Below, in pieces: positions 60,177-64,000 of a stretch of 64,000 bases of DNA. A model generated the notes under the pieces. The model did not search any database, had not been told where the DNA came from, and saw only the letters and a list, made by a program, of their open reading frames with translations. Positions within the stretch are counted from its first letter, which is position 1; each line of letters starts with the position of its first letter. A program made the position numbers and the translations under genes. Origin of the DNA: an uncultured Oscillospiraceae bacterium (GTDB taxonomy: Bacteria > Bacillota > Clostridia > Oscillospirales > Oscillospiraceae); the NCBI GenBank assembly GCA_947625045.1, contig CANQMW010000006.1:1-64000 (forward strand), given 5' to 3'.

Positions 60177-60201
60177 AAAGCCCGCTCGCGGAGCGGGCTT
60201 T
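60177..60201 (-). terminator. Terminator of the pyrG-purB-purA operon
   Basis: A perfect 11-bp stem (60177-60187 with 60191-60201), 3-base loop, and TTTTCTC on the minus strand after it. Confidence 0.9.
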
Positions 60202-60205
60202 TTCT

Positions 60206-61480
60206 TTATCCCATGTAGATGTATTCGTCCCGATCCGCGCCGACGGAGATGTAGGTGAACTTGCAGCTCACCGCCTCCTCCAGGTAGCGGATATAGGCCT
60301 GGGCGGCCTTGGGCAGGTCCGCGAACTTCCGGCAGCCGGTGATGTCGCCGGAGAAGCCCTCGTGGTACTCATAGATGGGCTTGCACTTTTCCAGCACCGG
60401 CTCCAGGGGGAAGCTGTCGAGGCGCTGACCCTCGTACTCATAGCCCACGCACACGGGGATCTTCTCAAAGCCCGAGAGCACGTCCAGCTTCGTGAGCGCC
60501 AGCTCCGTGGCGCCCTGCATCGTGACGCCGTAGCGGGTGGCCACCACATCGAAGCCGCCTACCCGCCGGGGCCGGCCGGTGGAGGCGCCGTACTCGCCGC
60601 CGGCCTCCCGCAGGTCATGGGCCTGCTGCCCCTCGAACTCGCACACGAAGGGACCTCCGCCCACGGCGGAGGAGTAGGCCTTGGTGATGCCAACCACGCT
60701 GTCCAGCTTCTTGAAGGGGATGCCCGCGCCGATGGGGGCGTAGGAGGCCAGGGTGCTGGAGGAGCTGGTGTAGGGGAAGATGCCGTAGTCCAGGTCCCGC
60801 AGCGCGCCCAGCTGGGCCTCCAGAAGGAGGCTCTTTCCGCTGTCCACGGCCTGGGTCAGATACTGAGTGGTGTCGGTGATGTGCTCCATGAAGGGGCCGC
60901 CGAACTTCATCACCCAGTCGTACATGGCCACCGGGTCCAGGGGCTCATGGCCATAGCCCTTGGCCACGGTCAGGTTCTTCCAGTCCACGATGTCCGCGAT
61001 CCGTTCCTTCAATACCTCCGGGAACAGCAGGTCCCCCATGCGGATGGACTTTCGCATGTACTTGTCGGAGTACACCGGGCCGATGCCCCGGCGGGTGGAG
61101 CCCTGCTTCTTGGCCCCCATCCTGTCTTCCTCCAGGCCGTCCAGCAGGGGGTGGAAGGGCATGCAGATGGTGAGCCGGTCGCTGATCTTCAGGTTCTCCG
61201 GGCCGATCTCGACGCCGTGGGCGCGCAGGTCGTCCACCTCCTTGGCAAACTGCTCCAGGTCCACAACCATGCCGGGGCCCATCACGTTCACCGCGTCGGG
61301 CCGCAGGATGCCGGAGGGGAGCAGGTGCAGTATGAACTTGCCCCGTTCGTTCACCACGGTGTGGCCGGCGTTGTTGCCTCCCTGGTAGCGGGAGACGATG
61401 TCATACTGGCTGCTGAGCAGGTCCACCATGCGGCCCTTGCCCTCGTCGCCCCAGTTGATGCCAACGACTGCTGTGATCAT
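60206..61480 (-). CDS. purA: Adenylosuccinate synthetase
   Basis: Joins aspartate to IMP with GTP, towards AMP. The 424-residue protein has Gly-Ile-Asn-Trp-Gly-Asp-Glu-Gly-Lys-Gly, Gly-Gly-Asn-Asn-Ala-Gly-His-Thr-Val, Gly-Ser-Thr-Arg-Arg-Gly-Ile-Gly-Pro, and Thr-Gly-Arg-Pro-Arg-Arg-Val-Gly. The usual Trp-Gly-Asp-Glu-Gly-Lys catalytic loop is intact. AAGGAG precedes the ATG. Confidence 0.97.
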   Translation of the reverse strand: MITAVVGINWGDEGKGRMVDLLSSQYDIVSRYQGGNNAGHTVVNERGKFILHLLPSGILRPDAVNVMGPGMVVDLEQFAKEVDDLRAHGVEIGPENLKISDRLTICMPFHPLLDGLEEDRMGAKKQGSTRRGIGPVYSDKYMRKSIRMGDLLFPEVLKERIADIVDWKNLTVAKGYGHEPLDPVAMYDWVMKFGGPFMEHITDTTQYLTQAVDSGKSLLLEAQLGALRDLDYGIFPYTSSSSTLASYAPIGAGIPFKKLDSVVGITKAYSSAVGGGPFVCEFEGQQAHDLREAGGEYGASTGRPRRVGGFDVVATRYGVTMQGATELALTKLDVLSGFEKIPVCVGYEYEGQRLDSFPLEPVLEKCKPIYEYHEGFSGDITGCRKFADLPKAAQAYIRYLEEAVSCKFTYISVGADRDEYIYMG

Positions 61481-61518
61481 GTTCGTAACTCTCCTTATCT
61501 CTGTCCGCGTGAGCGGTC

Positions 61519-62949
61519 TTATACGTTCGTCTCGGCTTCCACGCCAAGCTCGGCGGCGTACTTTTTGAGCACAGGCCGGGCGTAAGTGTTGAGGAAGGTC
61601 TCCGTCTGCTCGGGAGCCAGGCCCACGAATTTCCGCACATCCAGGACCTTTTCAAGGTCCGCCTGGGTCAGGTGGAAGGCCGGGTCGGCCAGGAGCCGGT
61701 CCAGAAGGTCATTTTCGCCGCCCTCCAGCTTCACCTTCACCGCGGCGGCCTGGGCATGCTGCCGGATGGCCTCGTGCAGCTCCTGCCGGTCCCCGCCCAG
61801 AGTGACGGCGTGCATGAGGATGTTCTCCGTGGCCATGAAGGGCATCTCCTCGCCAAGGTGCTTCTCCATGACCTTGGGATAGACCCGCCCGCCCCGGATG
61901 ACGTTGATGACCAATGTCAAGGCCCCGTCGGTGGCGAGAAACGCCTCCGGCAGGGAGATGCGCCGGTTGGCGGAGTCGTCCAATGTCCGCTCCAGCCACT
62001 GGGCGGCGGCGGTGTCGGCGGTGTTGCGCACGGCGTTGATGACGTACCGGCTCAGGGAGCATACCCGCTCGCAGCGCATGGGGTTTCTCTTGTAGGCCAT
62101 GGCGGAGGAGCCCACCTGCTCGGCCTCGAAGGGCTCGTCGAACTCCTTCATGTGGGCCATGAGCCGCAGGTCCTGGGCCATTTTGTACATGCTCTGGGCG
62201 ATGCCGCCCAGCACGTTCAGCATGAAGGCGTCCACCTTCCGGGAATAGGTCTGGCCGGACACGGGCATGCAGGCGGCGAAGCCCATCTTTCCGGCGATCT
62301 TCTTCTCCAGCTCTATGACCTTTTCTCCGTCGCCATTGAACAGCTCCAGGAAGCTGGCGCCGGTGCCGGTGGTGCCCTTGCAGCCCAGGAGCTTCAAATG
62401 GTCCAGCTCAAATTCCAGCCGGTCCAGGTCCATGAGGCAGTCCTGCAGCCACAGGCAGGCCCGCTTTCCCACGGTAGTGGGCTGGGCGGCCTGGAAGTGG
62501 GTGTAGGCCAGGGTGGGCATGTCCTTGTTGGCCTCGGCGAAGTCGGTGAGCGCCCCGATGGCGTTCACCAGCAGGGTGCGGATGCGAAGGAGTGCCTCCC
62601 GCATCTGGATGATATCGGTGTTGTCCCCCACATAACAGCTGGTGGCCCCCAGATGGATGATGCCCTTTGCCGTGGGGCAGGCGTCGCCATAGGTGCGGAT
62701 GTGGGCCATCACGTCATGGCGCAGGCGCTTTTCATAGTCCGCGGCCTTGGCGTAGTCGATGTCATAGATATGGGCGCGCATCTCGTCCAGCTGTGCGTCG
62801 GTGATATCGAGGCCCAGCTCCTTCTCGCTCTCCGCCAGGGCGATCCACAGCTTCCGCCAGGTGGAGAACTTGAAGTCGGGGGAGAAGATGTGCTGCATCT
62901 CATGGGACGCGTACCGGGCGCACAGGGGATTTTCGTAGATGTCCTTCAT
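61519..62949 (-). CDS. purB: Adenylosuccinate lyase
   Basis: Cleaves adenylosuccinate and SAICAR in purine synthesis. The 476-residue fumarase/aspartase-superfamily protein has His-Asp-Val-Met-Ala-His-Ile, Ile-Ile-His-Leu-Gly-Ala-Thr-Ser, Thr-His-Phe-Gln-Ala-Ala-Gln-Pro-Thr-Thr, and the signature Gly-Ser-Ser-Ala-Met-Ala-Tyr-Lys-Arg-Asn-Pro. It overlaps the pyrG stop by 4 bases and is followed by purA, so consecutive AMP-branch enzymes are co-expressed. Confidence 0.97.
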   Translation of the reverse strand: MKDIYENPLCARYASHEMQHIFSPDFKFSTWRKLWIALAESEKELGLDITDAQLDEMRAHIYDIDYAKAADYEKRLRHDVMAHIRTYGDACPTAKGIIHLGATSCYVGDNTDIIQMREALLRIRTLLVNAIGALTDFAEANKDMPTLAYTHFQAAQPTTVGKRACLWLQDCLMDLDRLEFELDHLKLLGCKGTTGTGASFLELFNGDGEKVIELEKKIAGKMGFAACMPVSGQTYSRKVDAFMLNVLGGIAQSMYKMAQDLRLMAHMKEFDEPFEAEQVGSSAMAYKRNPMRCERVCSLSRYVINAVRNTADTAAAQWLERTLDDSANRRISLPEAFLATDGALTLVINVIRGGRVYPKVMEKHLGEEMPFMATENILMHAVTLGGDRQELHEAIRQHAQAAAVKVKLEGGENDLLDRLLADPAFHLTQADLEKVLDVRKFVGLAPEQTETFLNTYARPVLKKYAAELGVEAETNV

Positions 62950-64000
62950 GCCTCGGCCTTTCCGCTCTGGGACCGGTCCAGGGCCGCGGACACGAACCCC
63001 AGGAACAGGGGATGGGGGTGGTTGGGACGGCTCTTGAACTCAGGGTGGAACTGCACGCCCACGAAGAAGGGGTGGTCCGGCACCTCGACCGTCTCCACAA
63101 GCCGCCCGTCGGGGCTGACGCCGCTGACAATAAGGCCGGCTTCGGTGAGCTTGTCCCGGAAGTCGTTGTTGAACTCATAGCGGTGGCGGTGGCGCTCGGC
63201 GATCTCGGGCTTGCCGTAGCACTTTTCCATCATGGTGCCCGCCGTGATGACGCAGGGATAGGCCCCCAGGCGGAGGGTGCCGCCCTTGTCGATCTCGTCG
63301 TTCTGGCCGGGCATGAAGTCGATGACCCGATAGGGGGCGTACTCGTCGAACTCCCGGGAGTTGGCGCCCTCCAGTCCCGCCACGTGGCGGGCGAACTCGA
63401 TCACGGCCACCTGCATGCCCAGGCACAGGCCCAGATAGGGTATCTTATGCTCCCGGGCGTAGCGCACCGCGGCGATCTTTCCCTCGATGCCCCGGTTGCC
63501 GAACCCGCCGGGGACCAGAATGCCGTCCACGCCGGCGAACACCTCCGCGGCGTTGTCGTCGGTGACGGTCTCGGAGTCGATCCAGCGAAGGTCGATGCTG
63601 GTGCCCTTGGCGTAGCCCGCGTGTTTGAGGGCCTCGTTCACGGACAGATACGCGTCGTGCAGCTGCACATACTTGCCGACCAGGGCGATGGTGACGGTGT
63701 GGGAGAGATCGTGGATGGACTGGACCATGGCCTTCCACTGGGAGAGGTCCGGCGCCTTCGTCCACAGGCCCAGCTCCCGGCACACGATGAGAGAGAAGTC
63801 GCTCTCCTCCAGCATCAGGGGAGCCTCGTAGAGCACCGGCACGGTGCGGTTTTCGATGACGCACTCGGGCTTCACGTTGCAGAACATGGCGATCTTGCGG
63901 AAAATGCCGTCGTCGGTGATGGGTTCGTCAGAGCGCAGCACGATGATGTCCGGGGCGATGCCCATGCCCTGCAGCTCCTTGACAGAGTGCTGGGTGGGCT
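62946..64000 (-). CDS. pyrG: CTP synthase, 5' end outside window
   Basis: The visible 350 residues cover the end of the synthase domain and the whole glutaminase domain. The frame stays open to base 64000 with Lys-Pro-Thr-Gln-His-Ser-Val-Lys-Glu-Leu-Gln-Gly, a CTP synthase hallmark, so the ATG at 63965 is internal. The glutaminase nucleophile lies in Gly-Leu-Cys-Leu-Gly-Met-Gln, with the His/Glu pair in Gln-Phe-His-Pro-Glu-Phe. It makes CTP from UTP with glutamine and sits upstream of purB-purA in one transcript. Confidence 0.97.
   Translation of the reverse strand, partial: PTQHSVKELQGMGIAPDIIVLRSDEPITDDGIFRKIAMFCNVKPECVIENRTVPVLYEAPLMLEESDFSLIVCRELGLWTKAPDLSQWKAMVQSIHDLSHTVTIALVGKYVQLHDAYLSVNEALKHAGYAKGTSIDLRWIDSETVTDDNAAEVFAGVDGILVPGGFGNRGIEGKIAAVRYAREHKIPYLGLCLGMQVAVIEFARHVAGLEGANSREFDEYAPYRVIDFMPGQNDEIDKGGTLRLGAYPCVITAGTMMEKCYGKPEIAERHRHRYEFNNDFRDKLTEAGLIVSGVSPDGRLVETVEVPDHPFFVGVQFHPEFKSRPNHPHPLFLGFVSAALDRSQSGKAEA

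Overview
The window looks like chromosomal DNA of a GC-rich, endospore-forming, anaerobic Firmicute, most likely Clostridia of the Oscillospiraceae type. This is inferred from spoIIGA-sigE, PolC, pyruvate:ferredoxin oxidoreductase, a class I iron-sulfur fumarase pair, and strong AGGAGG-type ribosome binding sites. No species is claimed.

Bases 1 to about 14,560 are an integrated mobile element whose left end lies outside the window. It carries a defence block: the 3' end of a Sau3AI/MutH-like nuclease, a second probable restriction enzyme, a Vsr endonuclease, a C5-cytosine methyltransferase, an unknown gene and a HEPN protein. A mobilisation block follows (MobC, MOBP-type relaxase, Cys-rich VLP protein, candidate oriT). 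Next come a dyad-controlled XRE switch, an unrecognised cassette of small genes around a NERD nuclease-like protein, and an XRE regulator overlapping a large serine recombinase. No conjugative pore genes are visible, so it is an integrative mobilisable element or one end of a larger ICE. The recombinase abuts a 3' remnant of a Y-family DNA polymerase gene (dinB-like), so the element appears to sit inside that gene.

Bases 14,900-31,500 are metabolic host DNA. The leuACDB operon has a promoter, a Leu-containing leader peptide and an attenuator-like terminator. It is followed by a GH51 arabinofuranosidase with a small Cys-rich partner; a DUF5692-like membrane protein, an iron-sulfur flavoprotein and hypA-hypB under a divergent LysR regulator; and nifJ.

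Bases 31,500-45,000 hold a membrane-anchored PPIase, an NYN/LOTUS protein, a secreted transglutaminase-like protein, an Sfp-type transferase, an ABC importer beside a TM1266-type hydrogenase regulator with a structured leader, a GntR/membrane protein pair, an ECF sigma/anti-sigma pair, a tRNA dihydrouridine synthase and the sporulation pair spoIIGA-sigE.

Bases 45,100-56,800 are the conserved pyrH-frr-uppS-dxr-rseP-ispG-polC cluster (cdsA is missing from its usual place), followed by a surface protein with a long Thr-Pro tract. Bases 56,800-64,000 hold nadE-fumarase-malic enzyme and pyrG-purB-purA, separated by a terminator and a palindromic interspersed-type repeat.
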